Source of the DNA: Roseibium aquae
Lineage (GTDB): Bacteria > Pseudomonadota > Alphaproteobacteria > Rhizobiales > Stappiaceae
Assembly: GCF_008711285.1 (NCBI RefSeq)
Contig: NZ_VXDC01000003.1
Coordinates: 248,001 to 312,000 of the forward strand
Length of the DNA stretch: 64,000 nucleotides
Reading direction: 5' to 3'
Shown: one piece after another, positions 1-8,745 of the stretch
How positions within the stretch are numbered: the first letter of the stretch is position 1
Layout: every line of letters begins with the position of its first letter
Notes under the pieces: generated by a model
The model's input: the letters and a program-made list of their open reading frames with translations, nothing else
The model's database searches: none
Told to the model about the DNA's origin: nothing
Translations under genes and position numbers: made by a program

Positions 1-1621
1 TCATGATTTCCACATGAGCGCCGGACGCGGCAATGACCTCGGCCGCCTGAAGCGCGGCATGATCGCCCGCATCGTCATAGACCAGCACCCGGCGGCCCGG
101 CTTCACGTCGCCGGAAATGATGTCCCAGGAGGACACGACAAGCTCGTTGCCTGCCTCCAGAACCTCTGTATCCGGCAGGCCGCCGGTCGCGATAATCACG
201 ACATCGGGCGACAGCGCCTCCACGTCCTCGGCTTCGGCAAAGGTGTTGAAGCGGAATTCCACATCGCGCGCCGCGCATTGGTCCATGCGCCAGTCGATGA
301 TCGAGATCATTTCCCGCCGACGCGGCGACAATGCCGTCAGCCGGATCTGTCCGCCGGGATCGGGGGCCGCCTCGAACACGGTCACCTTGTGCCCGCGTTC
401 GGCCGCCACGCGCGCGGCCTCGAGTCCGCCGGGACCCGCGCCGACGATCGCGATTTTTTTTCGGGCGCTTTCGGGGGCCGGCCCGATCTCATGCGGCATG
501 GACAACTCGCGTCCCGTGGCCGCATTGTGAATGCACAGCGCCTCGCCGCCCTGATAGATCCGGTCGAGGCAGTAGGTCGCCCCCACGCACGGGCGGATGT
601 CGTGCTCCCGCCCCTCCAGGATTTTCTTCACGATCAGCGGATCCGCCATATGCGCCCGGGTCATCCCGACCATGTCGAGAATGCCCTCGGCAATCGCGTG
701 CCGGGCGGTTGCCACATCCGGGATCCGGGCAGCATGGAACGTCGGCAGACCGGTCTCCCGCCGGATTGTGCCCGCGAAGTCAAGATGCGGCGCGCTCTTC
801 ATACCCTGAACCGGAATGACATCTGTCAGGCCGGGATCGGTATCGATATGACCACGGATCACGTTGAGAAAATCGATCTTGCCTGTTGCCTTTAGGCGGC
901 GGGAGATCTCAATCCCCTGCTCCACAGAAATACCTCCCGGCGCCACCTCGTCCGCGGTGTAGCGAATGCCGACGATGAAATCCGGGCCCACCCTATCGCG
1001 AACGGCGTCAATCACTTCCATCGAAAACCGCAGGCGGTTGTCGAGCGATCCGCCATAGGGCGCATCGAGCTGGTTTGTGCGCTCCGACCAGAACTGGTCC
1101 ATCAAGTGGCCGTAGGCCTGAAGCTCGACCCCGTCGAGGCCCGCCGCCTTCATCCGCTCGGCAGCGTCCGCGTAGTCGGTGATGATCCGGGCGATCTCCC
1201 AGTCCTCGAGCTTTTTCGGAAAGGCGCGGTGGGCCGCCTCCCGTTCGTGACCCGGCGCGACACATGGCAACCAGTCACCCTTGTTCCAATGGGTCCGGCG
1301 GCCCAGATGGGTGAGTTGGATCATCACCGCGCAACCGTGTGCGTGGCAGGCGTCCGCGAGCCTCGCCATCCACGGCACCACCTCGTCCTTGTAGGCCAGA
1401 ATGTTGTTGAAGACGGGCGGACTGGTGCGCGAGACGGCGGCGGATCCGGCGGTCATGGTCAGCGCGATGCCCGCCCGCGCCCGCGCCTCGTGATAGGCGC
1501 GGTACCGGTCCTTCGGCATCCCGTCTTCCGGATAGGCCGGCTCGTGGCTCGTGGTCATGATCCGGTTCTTCAGGGTCAGATGCTTGAGCTGGTAAGGCTG
1601 AAGCAACGGGTCCTTCGACAT
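1..1621 (-). CDS. NADH:flavin oxidoreductase / FAD-dependent demethylase, C-terminus cut by the window edge
   Basis: About 540 residues are visible and the C-terminus lies outside the window; the family is usually near 680 residues. The start is an ATG with GGAGAGG about 8 bases upstream. The first 330 residues form an old-yellow-enzyme FMN barrel with RIMTTSHEP and ERTNQLDAPYGGSLDNR. The linker follows, then a nucleotide-binding fold with IVGAGPGGLEAARVAAERG. This order matches trimethylamine dehydrogenase, 2,4-dienoyl-CoA reductase and N-methylproline demethylase. The usual four-cysteine 4Fe-4S motif has Cys at 345, 351 and 363, but position 348 is Ala. A role in N-demethylation or other flavin-dependent oxidation of a small substrate is inferred; the substrate is not readable. 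The gene diverges from a TetR regulator that probably controls it. Confidence 0.88.
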   Translation of the reverse strand, partial: MSKDPLLQPYQLKHLTLKNRIMTTSHEPAYPEDGMPKDRYRAYHEARARAGIALTMTAGSAAVSRTSPPVFNNILAYKDEVVPWMARLADACHAHGCAVMIQLTHLGRRTHWNKGDWLPCVAPGHEREAAHRAFPKKLEDWEIARIITDYADAAERMKAAGLDGVELQAYGHLMDQFWSERTNQLDAPYGGSLDNRLRFSMEVIDAVRDRVGPDFIVGIRYTADEVAPGGISVEQGIEISRRLKATGKIDFLNVIRGHIDTDPGLTDVIPVQGMKSAPHLDFAGTIRRETGLPTFHAARIPDVATARHAIAEGILDMVGMTRAHMADPLIVKKILEGREHDIRPCVGATYCLDRIYQGGEALCIHNAATGRELSMPHEIGPAPESARKKIAIVGAGPGGLEAARVAAERGHKVTVFEAAPDPGGQIRLTALSPRRREMISIIDWRMDQCAARDVEFRFNTFAEAEDVEALSPDVVIIATGGLPDTEVLEAGNELVVSSWDIISGDVKPGRRVLVYDDAGDHAALQAAEVIAASGAHVEIM

Positions 1622-1728
1622 CGGCAATCCTCTCCAGATGGGCACGGCCAGACATGCGGGTGCCGCCGCCAAGTCGGGCAAGGCGCCAAGTCTAGCCATC
1701 GCGGATCTGGGTTGAAAATGCGAGAAAA

Positions 1729-1761
1729 CGACATTCATGTCGCTTTTAAAAACACAGGTGT
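1729..1761. promoter_or_regulatory. Candidate TetR operators in the divergent intergenic region
   Basis: Two inverted repeats lie between the divergent oxidoreductase and TetR genes. The first is CGACAT-TC-ATGTCG at 1729-1742 and the second is ACAC-AG-GTGT at 1752-1761. TetR proteins usually bind such dyads between themselves and a divergent target. The symmetry is seen directly; binding is inference. Confidence 0.4.
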
Positions 1762-1805
1762 CAATTTTCCTTGCCGGTTCGGATTTCAATTGCTAGGCAC
1801 CGGCC

Positions 1806-2441
1806 ATGGGTAGACATCTGATCGAAAAGACTTCGGGATGGCGGGGCAGCCGGGAGATCTGGATCCAGGCGGCCTATGAAGCGCTGATCGAGGCCGGAAT
1901 CGATGCGGTGAAAGTCATGCCGCTTGCCGACCGGCTGGGCCTGTCCCGGACCAGTTTTTACGGTCATTTCTCAGACCGGGCCGAACTTCTGGATGGGCTC
2001 ATCACCCTCTGGCAGACCAAGAACACCGGCAATCTGATCCGGCGCACCTCGGACTACGCGGACAGCATCACGGAAGCGATCCTGAACGTCTTCGACCTCT
2101 GGCTGTTGCCCGATCTGTTCGATTCCCGGCTGGAATTCGCCGTGCGCAACTGGGCTCACACCGACGCCCATCTGCAAAATCTGCTGGATGAGGCCGACAC
2201 GGTCCGCGTGGAGGCCTTTCAAGCCATGTTCGAGCGCTTCGGCTACCCGCCGTTTTCGGCCAATATACGGGCCAACACGGTCTATCTGACCCAGATCGGA
2301 TACATATCGATGAAGAAGACTGGACCGATGGAGCCGCTCCGCCCCCGTCTCGACCGTATGCCGCACTATGCCGAGATTTTCTCGGGCCAACCGGTAACCG
2401 ACGCGGAGACCGCCCGTTTCTTTGCCCGGCACCCGGCCTGA
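1806..2441 (+). CDS. TetR/AcrR family transcriptional regulator
   Basis: This 211-residue protein has the usual TetR length. The N-terminal helix-turn-helix spans about residues 15-60 and includes LADRLGLSRTSFYGHFSDRAELL, a typical TetR recognition helix. The C-terminal half is a divergent all-helical ligand-binding domain with no recognisable inducer signature. It is transcribed away from the flavin oxidoreductase, 184 bases apart, and probably represses that gene and itself through the inverted repeats between them. The inducer may be the substrate or product of the oxidoreductase, which is inference. The Shine-Dalgarno sequence is weak, so the exact start is somewhat uncertain. Confidence 0.87.
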   Translation: MGRHLIEKTSGWRGSREIWIQAAYEALIEAGIDAVKVMPLADRLGLSRTSFYGHFSDRAELLDGLITLWQTKNTGNLIRRTSDYADSITEAILNVFDLWLLPDLFDSRLEFAVRNWAHTDAHLQNLLDEADTVRVEAFQAMFERFGYPPFSANIRANTVYLTQIGYISMKKTGPMEPLRPRLDRMPHYAEIFSGQPVTDAETARFFARHPA

Positions 2442-2608
2442 TTTGATCAGAAAGGGGTCGTTCGCCGCCGGTGTCCGGTGCCGCCCGCCCCTCCGGGTGG
2501 CCAAGACGTCCCAAACGACGAGCGGCCGCTCATCCGGAGACCGCTCATCCCGCGCACATTCATCCTCAGCCGGATGGGTCCGCCTTCGAAGGGCGGAATT
2601 GGCCAGCT

Positions 2609-3103
2609 TCAGGCATCTTTGTCAGGTTTCGGCTTTTCAGTCGCGACATAATTCAGCGGCAGCGCGGTCGTGTTCTTGATCTGCTCCATCGCGAAGGTGG
2701 TGGAGACATCCGTAATCGCGATCTTCGAGATCAGTTTCTTGTAGAACACATCGTAGGCCTCGATATCGGGGACGGCGACCCGCAACAGATAGTCCACCTG
2801 CCCCGCCATGCGGTAGAACTCGACGACTTCGGGAAACTCCTGAATCACGTCGGCGAATTTGCGCAACCAATCCTCGGAATGGGTGTTGGTTGTGATCGAC
2901 ACGAAGGCGGTCACCTTGGCGTTGACCTTGCGCGGATCAAGGATCGCGACGCGGCCGGTAATCACTCCATCCTCTTCCATTTTCTGGATCCGGCGCCAGC
3001 AGGGCGTCGTCGACAGGCCGACCCGGCGGCCGATCTCGGCAACGGGCACCGTGCAGTCTTCTTGGAGGATGGACAGGATGCGGCGATCGATACGGTCGAT
3101 CAT
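2609..3103 (-). CDS. Lrp/AsnC family transcriptional regulator
   Basis: This 164-residue protein starts at an ATG preceded by AAAGGG; an in-frame TTG lies eight codons further upstream. The N-terminal Lrp helix-turn-helix begins IDRIDRRILSILQEDC and includes VAEIGRRVGLSTTPCWRRIQ. The C-terminal RAM/AsnC ligand-binding domain includes VVEFYRMAGQVDYLLRVAV, the family pattern for effector binding and oligomerisation. Such proteins sense amino acids or related metabolites and form octamers that wrap DNA. The gene is divergent from a periplasmic rhodanese across an AT-rich 229-base region, so it probably controls that gene and itself. The effector cannot be inferred. Confidence 0.92.
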   Translation of the reverse strand: MIDRIDRRILSILQEDCTVPVAEIGRRVGLSTTPCWRRIQKMEEDGVITGRVAILDPRKVNAKVTAFVSITTNTHSEDWLRKFADVIQEFPEVVEFYRMAGQVDYLLRVAVPDIEAYDVFYKKLISKIAITDVSTTFAMEQIKNTTALPLNYVATEKPKPDKDA

Positions 3104-3185
3104 GTTTGTCGGCCCTTTCAATTCCAAAACCGGCGGACAAGCCGGGATGGGGCTGGATTCAGCTTGCGCGGTTTCGGGCCGGCAT

Positions 3186-3198
3186 GGAATTCAATTCC
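3186..3198. promoter_or_regulatory. Candidate Lrp-type operator (GGAATT-C-AATTCC)
   Basis: A perfect 6-1-6 inverted repeat lies in the AT-rich divergent region between the Lrp gene and the rhodanese gene. Further A/T tracts follow up to position 3320. Lrp proteins favour AT-rich dyads, so this is a reasonable operator candidate. Nothing else shows its use. Confidence 0.35.
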
Positions 3199-3332
3199 AA
3201 TACAGCCCTATCGATCAGAAATTTAGATTTTTCTTCTCAAATACACGATGATCTCCATTGCCTTTTTCGTTTCATTTGTCAAATAACCCGCCCCAGAAGA
3301 ATTTTTTTTCAAATAGATCCATGGAGATCGAT

Positions 3333-4277
3333 ATGGTTGTCTTCAAGCGCATCGCAGCCGCCCTCGCCGCTGCCCTGATCGCCCTGCCGGCGGCGGCCCA
3401 CGCGACCGTGTCCGGGGTGACCCCTCTTGTCTCCACCCAGTGGCTGGAAGACAATATCGGAAACGAAAACCTCCTCGTGCTGGACATCCGCTCCGAGATG
3501 GCCAAATCCGGCAAGGATGACTACCTGAAGGGCCATATCCCGGGCGCCCTGTGGAGCCCTTATCCAGGGTTCTGGCGCACCTCCCGCGACGGGGTCGTGG
3601 GGGTCGTTCCGAGCATTTCGACACTCGAAGCGGAGCTGTCAAACCTGGGTGTCGACGAGGACAAGACTGTCGTGATCGTTCCGGCCGGCACATCGCACAC
3701 GGAATTCGGCGCCGCCGCGCGCATCTATTGGACCTTCAAGTATCTGGGCCATGAATCTGTCGCGATCCTCGACGGCGGCCACAAGGCTTGGGTCGCGGAG
3801 GAACGGACGCTGGAGGCTGGCAACGTGCAGCCCCAGAGCGCCTTGTTCGTGGCCGAGCCGAACCAGGACCTGATCATCTCCACCGACGAGGTGGCCGGGC
3901 GGATCAATACGTCAACGATCCTGATCGACGGCCGGCCGGAAGAGCAGTTTCTCGGCGCAAAGAAACACGACAAGGCAACCCGCTTCGGGCACATTCCGGG
4001 CGCCCAGCACCTGGACAACGCCTCCTTCTACGACGCGCAGGCCAACCGGTTAAAGCCGCTGTCTGAGATCGCGGCCCTCCTGCCGGCCAACCTGCGGGAG
4101 ACGGAGGAAGATATTGTGTCCTATTGCAACACCGGCCATTGGGCCGCCACCAACTGGTTCGTCCTGCGGGAGGTTTTGGGCAAGGACAACGTGACGCTCT
4201 ATGACGACAGCATCGTCGGCTGGAGCCAGCGCGCCGACCTTCCGGTCGCGGCTCCTCAGGTCCCGGCCGCCAACTGA
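3333..4277 (+). CDS. Periplasmic tandem-rhodanese sulfurtransferase
   Basis: This 314-residue protein starts at the ATG preceded by GGAG; the reading frame stays open upstream but that part is not protein-like. The first 24 residues are a signal peptide ending in AAAHA, so the protein is exported. Two rhodanese domains follow, each with a DIRS or DGRP-type core and a GHIPGA motif. The first lacks an active Cys (PAGTSH in the loop). The second has Cys265 in SYCNTGHW, an unusual six-residue loop where CRxGxR/T is common. Transfer of sulfane sulfur from thiosulfate or a similar donor is expected from the family; the real donor is unknown. It diverges from an Lrp regulator. Its 3' end overlaps the convergent glycosylase gene by 22 bases. 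Confidence 0.88.
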   Translation: MVVFKRIAAALAAALIALPAAAHATVSGVTPLVSTQWLEDNIGNENLLVLDIRSEMAKSGKDDYLKGHIPGALWSPYPGFWRTSRDGVVGVVPSISTLEAELSNLGVDEDKTVVIVPAGTSHTEFGAAARIYWTFKYLGHESVAILDGGHKAWVAEERTLEAGNVQPQSALFVAEPNQDLIISTDEVAGRINTSTILIDGRPEEQFLGAKKHDKATRFGHIPGAQHLDNASFYDAQANRLKPLSEIAALLPANLRETEEDIVSYCNTGHWAATNWFVLREVLGKDNVTLYDDSIVGWSQRADLPVAAPQVPAAN

Positions 4278-4975
4278 ACATCCATGCACGTTCCGCCCCT
4301 ATCACCATCGCCCGGCCCAAGCAGCCGGGCGATTTCGTTTCGCAGAACGGGCAAGAGATCGGTTTCGAACCAGCGGTTCTTCTTCAGCCAGGCATTGTTC
4401 CGCCAGGACGGATGCGGCAGGGGCAGGACGCGTGGCTTGCCCGGCTCCGGGGCCTCTTCCCAGTAGTCCCGCCAGTTGGCAACGGTTTCCGTCAGGCTTT
4501 TGCGACGGCGCGTGCCCAGGTGATAGGCCTGCGCATATTGGCCGATCACCAGCACCAGCTCGATCTGCGGCATCGCCGCAAAGAGCTGATCATGCCAGGC
4601 CTTGCGGCATTCCGGGCGCGGCGGCAAATCGCCCCCCTTGGCGTCGAGGCCGGGAAAACAAAAGCCCATCGGCACGATGGCCAGACGATCCGGGTCATAA
4701 AAGAGGTCCGGGCCAATGCCCATCCAGCTTCTCAGCCGGTCGCCGGACGGATCGGTGAACGGCCGCCCGCTGCGATGAACGCGGGTACCGGGTGCCTGGC
4801 CGCAAATGCACAGCCGGGCCGTCCTGGACACCTGAAGAACCGGGCGCGGATCATGCGGCAGCGGCGCACGCTCCGGGGCCTCGACACAGATCCGGCAATC
4901 GCGGATTTCGGCTGCAAGCTGTTCAAGACCACCAGCAAAATCCGAACAATTCGACCTCACATGCTTACCCTTCAT
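4256..4975 (-). CDS. Uracil-DNA glycosylase superfamily protein, probable Fe-S type
   Basis: This 239-residue protein has the two signature motifs of uracil-DNA glycosylases: GQAPG, followed by SGRPFTDPSG (motif 1), and HPSWRN near the C-terminus (motif 2). CRIC at about residues 27-30, plus later Cys residues in GFCFPG and PECRKAW, match the spacing logic of the four 4Fe-4S ligands in family 4 enzymes. A cluster is therefore inferred. Related proteins excise uracil or serve as uncharacterised glycosylase-like proteins. An alternative GTG start five codons in has AAGGG upstream. The 3' end overlaps the convergent rhodanese gene by 22 bases. It is divergent from the histidine kinase and has no other obvious partner. 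Confidence 0.82.
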   Translation of the reverse strand: MKGKHVRSNCSDFAGGLEQLAAEIRDCRICVEAPERAPLPHDPRPVLQVSRTARLCICGQAPGTRVHRSGRPFTDPSGDRLRSWMGIGPDLFYDPDRLAIVPMGFCFPGLDAKGGDLPPRPECRKAWHDQLFAAMPQIELVLVIGQYAQAYHLGTRRRKSLTETVANWRDYWEEAPEPGKPRVLPLPHPSWRNNAWLKKNRWFETDLLPVLRNEIARLLGPGDGDRGGTCMDVQLAAGT

Positions 4976-5073
4976 TTACCACGTGTTTGAGGACGATCTT
5001 AAGAAAGGATGAGTCACAACAAGTGAACGCGTAAGGTCAATGCAATACTTCGACAACCGGTTCACACGATTTC

Positions 5074-6630
5074 ATGGATTCACTGTCAGACAATGCAGAC
5101 GAGGGCAGAGCGGTCATCAACCGGCAACGGGCGATGCGCCGGCGCAAGGTCGCAAAGACAGTTCATGACAGCCGGGCCAGGTACAGCCGGCCGGACACGG
5201 CGGCCGCCCAGTATACGCTCGAGCGCCTGCACCTGTTCGCAGACACAAGGATCAGCGCGGCCTATGCCGTCCCGATGCTTGCCCTGATCGTGGCCGGCAT
5301 CTCCACGCTGTGGATCGAACCGACCCTGGTCGCGCTTTGGTGTCTGGCCACGATCGGTACCCACGGCCTGATGGTGCTGACCTGCAACACCTATGAGCGG
5401 GCCTCCTCGGAGACCCGGGCCCAATCGCGCTGGCTGCCCCGGTTCGCGCTCGGCGACCTGCTCTACGGCACGAGCTGGGCGATGTTCTTCCTCCTGCCTG
5501 TCCGAGAGGAAACCGCCGAGGGCTTTCTCGTTTTTCAGTTCGCGACCATGCTGATCGTCGTGGCAATGAACACGATGCAATCGGCCACGATCCCCAAGGC
5601 CCTGATCGCCAGCACGTTGCCGATCACGCTGGTGATAACCTTCAGCTTCCTGTCCCTGGCGGCGCCCATCCATTACACCCTCGCGGCCATGGCGATCGGG
5701 GCGCAAGGCTTCTTCCTGATTCTGGGCAACCAGCTCATCAAGAACGCCAACACGATTCTGGAATACCGCGCGGAAAAGGATCATCTGATCGCGGAGCTGG
5801 AAACCGCCAATGCCCTGTCGGACGAATCCCGCCGCCGGGCCGAAGCGGCCAACATGGCCAAGTCCAGATTTCTGGCGACCATGAGTCACGAGCTGCGCAC
5901 CCCGCTGAACGCGATCCTCGGCTTTTCCGAAGTCATGAAGGACGAGGTGCTGGGGGCGATGAAGAATGATCAGTACAAATCCTACGCGGCAGACATTCAC
6001 GGGTCCGGCCAACACCTGCTCAACCTGATCAACGAGATCCTCGACCTGTCCCGGATCGAGGCCGGCAGGCATGAGTTGCAGGAAGAATCCCTCTCCCTGG
6101 GTCCGATTGTCGCCGAATGCATCGCCATGATGCAGATCCGGGCCAAGGCGAGAAACATCACCCTTCATGACGCAAGGGAAATCACTTTGCCGAACGTCTG
6201 GGCCGACGAGCGAGCTCTGCGCCAGGTGATCCTCAATCTGCTGTCCAACGCGGTGAAATTCACCCCGATCGGCGGCGATGTCTGGGTGACAGCGGGCTGG
6301 ACGTCCGGCGGCGGACAATATGTCTCCGTTCGCGACAGTGGCCCGGGCATCCCGGAAGAGGAAATCCCGACGGTGATGGAAGCGTTCGGTCAGGGCTCCA
6401 TGGCGATCAAGAGCGCGGAACAGGGCACCGGCCTCGGCCTGTCCATCGTGCAGGCCCTGGTGAACATGCATGGCGGCCAGTTCAAGCTGCGTTCCAAGCT
6501 GCGGCATGGCACGGAAGCCGTGGTCACCTTGCCCAAATCGCGGGTGATGAACTACACAACCGAGCCCGTCCCGGCCGATGATCCGGACGAAGCCGACTTC
6601 GCGGCCTCCTCGACCCGCCGGATGGCCTGA
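5074..6630 (+). CDS. Membrane-bound sensor histidine kinase
   Basis: This 518-residue protein has a basic N-terminal tail of about 55 residues, then about six predicted membrane segments (roughly residues 60-220) with no large periplasmic loop. A short coiled coil follows. The HisKA domain carries the phosphoacceptor His272 in MSHELRTPLNAILGFSE. The ATPase domain has the N box (ILNLLSNAVKFTP), G1 (VRDSGPGIP), F box (EAFGQGS) and G2 (GTGLGLSIV). The kinase core resembles the PleC/DivJ/PdhS group, which signals to DivK-like regulators in alphaproteobacteria; this is a family resemblance only. No response regulator is adjacent, so it is an orphan kinase. What it senses is unknown. Confidence 0.92.
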   Translation: MDSLSDNADEGRAVINRQRAMRRRKVAKTVHDSRARYSRPDTAAAQYTLERLHLFADTRISAAYAVPMLALIVAGISTLWIEPTLVALWCLATIGTHGLMVLTCNTYERASSETRAQSRWLPRFALGDLLYGTSWAMFFLLPVREETAEGFLVFQFATMLIVVAMNTMQSATIPKALIASTLPITLVITFSFLSLAAPIHYTLAAMAIGAQGFFLILGNQLIKNANTILEYRAEKDHLIAELETANALSDESRRRAEAANMAKSRFLATMSHELRTPLNAILGFSEVMKDEVLGAMKNDQYKSYAADIHGSGQHLLNLINEILDLSRIEAGRHELQEESLSLGPIVAECIAMMQIRAKARNITLHDAREITLPNVWADERALRQVILNLLSNAVKFTPIGGDVWVTAGWTSGGGQYVSVRDSGPGIPEEEIPTVMEAFGQGSMAIKSAEQGTGLGLSIVQALVNMHGGQFKLRSKLRHGTEAVVTLPKSRVMNYTTEPVPADDPDEADFAASSTRRMA

Positions 6631-6669
6631 CCTGGATCGACGGCAACCGGCCGCCCCATGCTGCGCCAA

Positions 6670-7698
6670 TCAGGCGCCGCTTTTTTCCGAGACACCGGCC
6701 GTGTCGAAGGTTGCCATGCCCGAATGGGTCGCGGCCGCGGCCTTGACGATACCGGCGGCCAGAGCCGCACCGGATCCCTCTCCCAGCCGCATGCCGAAGT
6801 CGAACAGCGGCGTCTTGCCCATGTGCTGGAGCGCCCGCCCATGCGCGGCCTCCGACGACAGATGGGCGAACAGGCAATGATCGAGACCTTCAGGGTCCAT
6901 CGCGTGCACAACGGCCGCTGCGGCTGTCGTGACGAAGCCATCAACGATCACCGGGACGCGCTGCAGGCGCGCAGCGATGATCAGCCCCGCCATGGCCGCG
7001 ATTTCCCGGCCGCCGACGCGGCGCAGCACTTCCAGCGGGTCGCGCTCCGGACCGAGCCGGGCGACTGCCGCGCGAACGGCCCCGGCCTTGCGTTTCAATC
7101 CCTCATCATCGACCCCGGTGCCCCGGCCCACCCACTCCTCGGGCTCTCCGCCGAAAAGGGCGTGGAAAATCGCCGCGGCGACGGTGGTGTTGCCGATCCC
7201 CATCTCCCCGAGACAGATCAGGTCGATACCGCCGGCCAGCGCCTCCATGCCGTAAGCCATCGTCGCCGCGCAATTGGGTTCATCCATGGCGTCCTCGCGG
7301 GCGATGCTGGGTGTCGGCAGATCCACCGCCAGATCGAATACCTTGAGCCCGATATCGAAGCTGCGGCAGATCTGGTTGATCGCGGCTCCGCCGGCGGCGA
7401 AATTTTCAACCATTTGCCGGTTGACGGCGGCCGGAAACGCCGACACCCCCTCCTCCACAACACCGTGGCTTGTGGCAAAGATCGCCACCAGTCCGCGCCC
7501 GACCTTTGGGGTGTCCTTGCCGGACCAGGCGGCCAGCCATTCGGCAATGTCTTCCAGCTTTCCCAGCGACCCGGCAGGCTTCGTCAGTTGCGCATCCCGT
7601 GCCCGAACCGCGGCCACTGCGCCTTCATCCGGACCGGGCATGGACTTGACCAGGTTCCGGATATCGTTGAAGGGCAAAGCGCTTTCGGACAAGGACAT
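6670..7698 (-). CDS. cobT: Nicotinate-nucleotide--dimethylbenzimidazole phosphoribosyltransferase
   Basis: This 342-residue protein has the expected CobT length and motifs: PAGSLGKLE near the N-terminus, AIFATSHGVVEEGVSAFP, GEMGIGNTTVAAAI, and a C-terminal block RLGEGSGAALA that holds the catalytic Glu. It transfers phosphoribosyl from nicotinate mononucleotide to 5,6-dimethylbenzimidazole, giving alpha-ribazole phosphate for the cobalamin lower ligand. It acts in the cytosol. It is divergent from cobS, which uses the dephosphorylated product. Only 103 bases separate the starts, too short for a cobalamin riboswitch. The 3' end faces the histidine kinase 39 bases away. Confidence 0.96.
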   Translation of the reverse strand: MSLSESALPFNDIRNLVKSMPGPDEGAVAAVRARDAQLTKPAGSLGKLEDIAEWLAAWSGKDTPKVGRGLVAIFATSHGVVEEGVSAFPAAVNRQMVENFAAGGAAINQICRSFDIGLKVFDLAVDLPTPSIAREDAMDEPNCAATMAYGMEALAGGIDLICLGEMGIGNTTVAAAIFHALFGGEPEEWVGRGTGVDDEGLKRKAGAVRAAVARLGPERDPLEVLRRVGGREIAAMAGLIIAARLQRVPVIVDGFVTTAAAAVVHAMDPEGLDHCLFAHLSSEAAHGRALQHMGKTPLFDFGMRLGEGSGAALAAGIVKAAAATHSGMATFDTAGVSEKSGA

Positions 7699-7801
7699 GG
7701 CTCGTTCGCTCCAGATGGGCTGCAGACGGGGTGGGTTTGTGTTCTCAGGTTGCCGATCTATAACGGCGGCTGATCAAAACACAAGCGCAGGACCGGCTTC
7801 G

Positions 7802-8653
7802 ATGGCTGCAGCCCCTGAGACTCGCCCAGATCCCAAACCGGCCCCGGCGGCTGGCCACCGGTTCCTGCCGGTCCTTCGTTTTGCTGCGGATACGGCGGCC
7901 TGTATCCGCTTCTTCTCCAGGCTGCCCCTGCCACCGGTCAACAGCCTGGACGATCCCGCCTCCCTGCCCGACTTCACTCGCAGCGCGCGGGCCGCGCCGC
8001 TGGCAGGTCTTTTCGTCGCCGTGCCGGCGGCGGCACTGGGTTTGGCGCTTGGTGCCACAGCCTTGCCAGCCTATGCGGTGGCCGTCCTGGTTGTGGCGGG
8101 TTTGACCGCCGTTACGGGCGCCCTTCATGAAGACGGCCTGTCGGATTCCGCAGACGGTTTTTTTGGCGGCGCGACGCCCGAAAGGCGCCTTGAAATCATG
8201 AAAGACAGCCGCATCGGCGCCTTTGGCGCCATCGCGCTGATCCTGACCCTTGGACTGAACACGGCGCTGATTGCCGAGCTTTTGATGCGATACGGGAGCG
8301 CCGATGCAATGTTGAGTGTGCTCGCGGCGGCGGCCCTGTCCCGCGCGCTCATGGTGTGGCAATGGCACCGGCTACCCCCGGCCCGGCCCGGCGGGCTTGG
8401 CGCCCGGTTCGGGCAACCCTCCCGAAACACAACGGTTCATGCATTGGGGATCGGTCTGCTTTGCCTAGTTCCGGTGTTGATAGAGTCCGGCTTCCTTGCA
8501 ACCGGCCTCGGCGCCCTGCTCGCGATGGCTGCGGCATTCGGATTCGGCCAGCTCGCAATTGCCAAGATCGGCGGGATGACTGGTGATGTTCTGGGGGCGG
8601 TCCAGCAGGCCGGTTTCCTCGGGTTCCTGACCGGTGTGCTTGTGCTGCCATGA
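7802..8653 (+). CDS. cobS: Adenosylcobinamide-GDP ribazoletransferase
   Basis: This 283-residue membrane protein has the CobS signature EDGLSDSADGFFGG followed by RRLEIMKDSRIGAFG, and several hydrophobic helices. It joins adenosylcobinamide-GDP and alpha-ribazole to complete adenosylcobalamin at the inner membrane. I chose the ATG at 7802 because the open frame upstream of it overlaps cobT antisense and is not protein-like. The spacer to cobT contains a TATAAC -10-like hexamer. No other cob genes are in view, so the rest of the pathway must lie elsewhere. Confidence 0.95.
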   Translation: MAAAPETRPDPKPAPAAGHRFLPVLRFAADTAACIRFFSRLPLPPVNSLDDPASLPDFTRSARAAPLAGLFVAVPAAALGLALGATALPAYAVAVLVVAGLTAVTGALHEDGLSDSADGFFGGATPERRLEIMKDSRIGAFGAIALILTLGLNTALIAELLMRYGSADAMLSVLAAAALSRALMVWQWHRLPPARPGGLGARFGQPSRNTTVHALGIGLLCLVPVLIESGFLATGLGALLAMAAAFGFGQLAIAKIGGMTGDVLGAVQQAGFLGFLTGVLVLP

Positions 8654-8745
8654 TGGCTTCAGATCTGTGGCCACCCGCCTTTTGGCGTTGCGCTGCCGCC
8701 GGAAACCTGCAACGGATCGCGCAAAGATCATGCAAGAGAACCCGA

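Noticed and set aside
5086-6669. 527-residue frame opposite the histidine kinase
   Set aside because: It is antisense to a gene with all kinase motifs intact and shows no family resemblance.
7699-7801. Cobalamin riboswitch upstream of cobT or cobS
   Set aside because: The gap is only 103 bases and shows no B12-box sequence.
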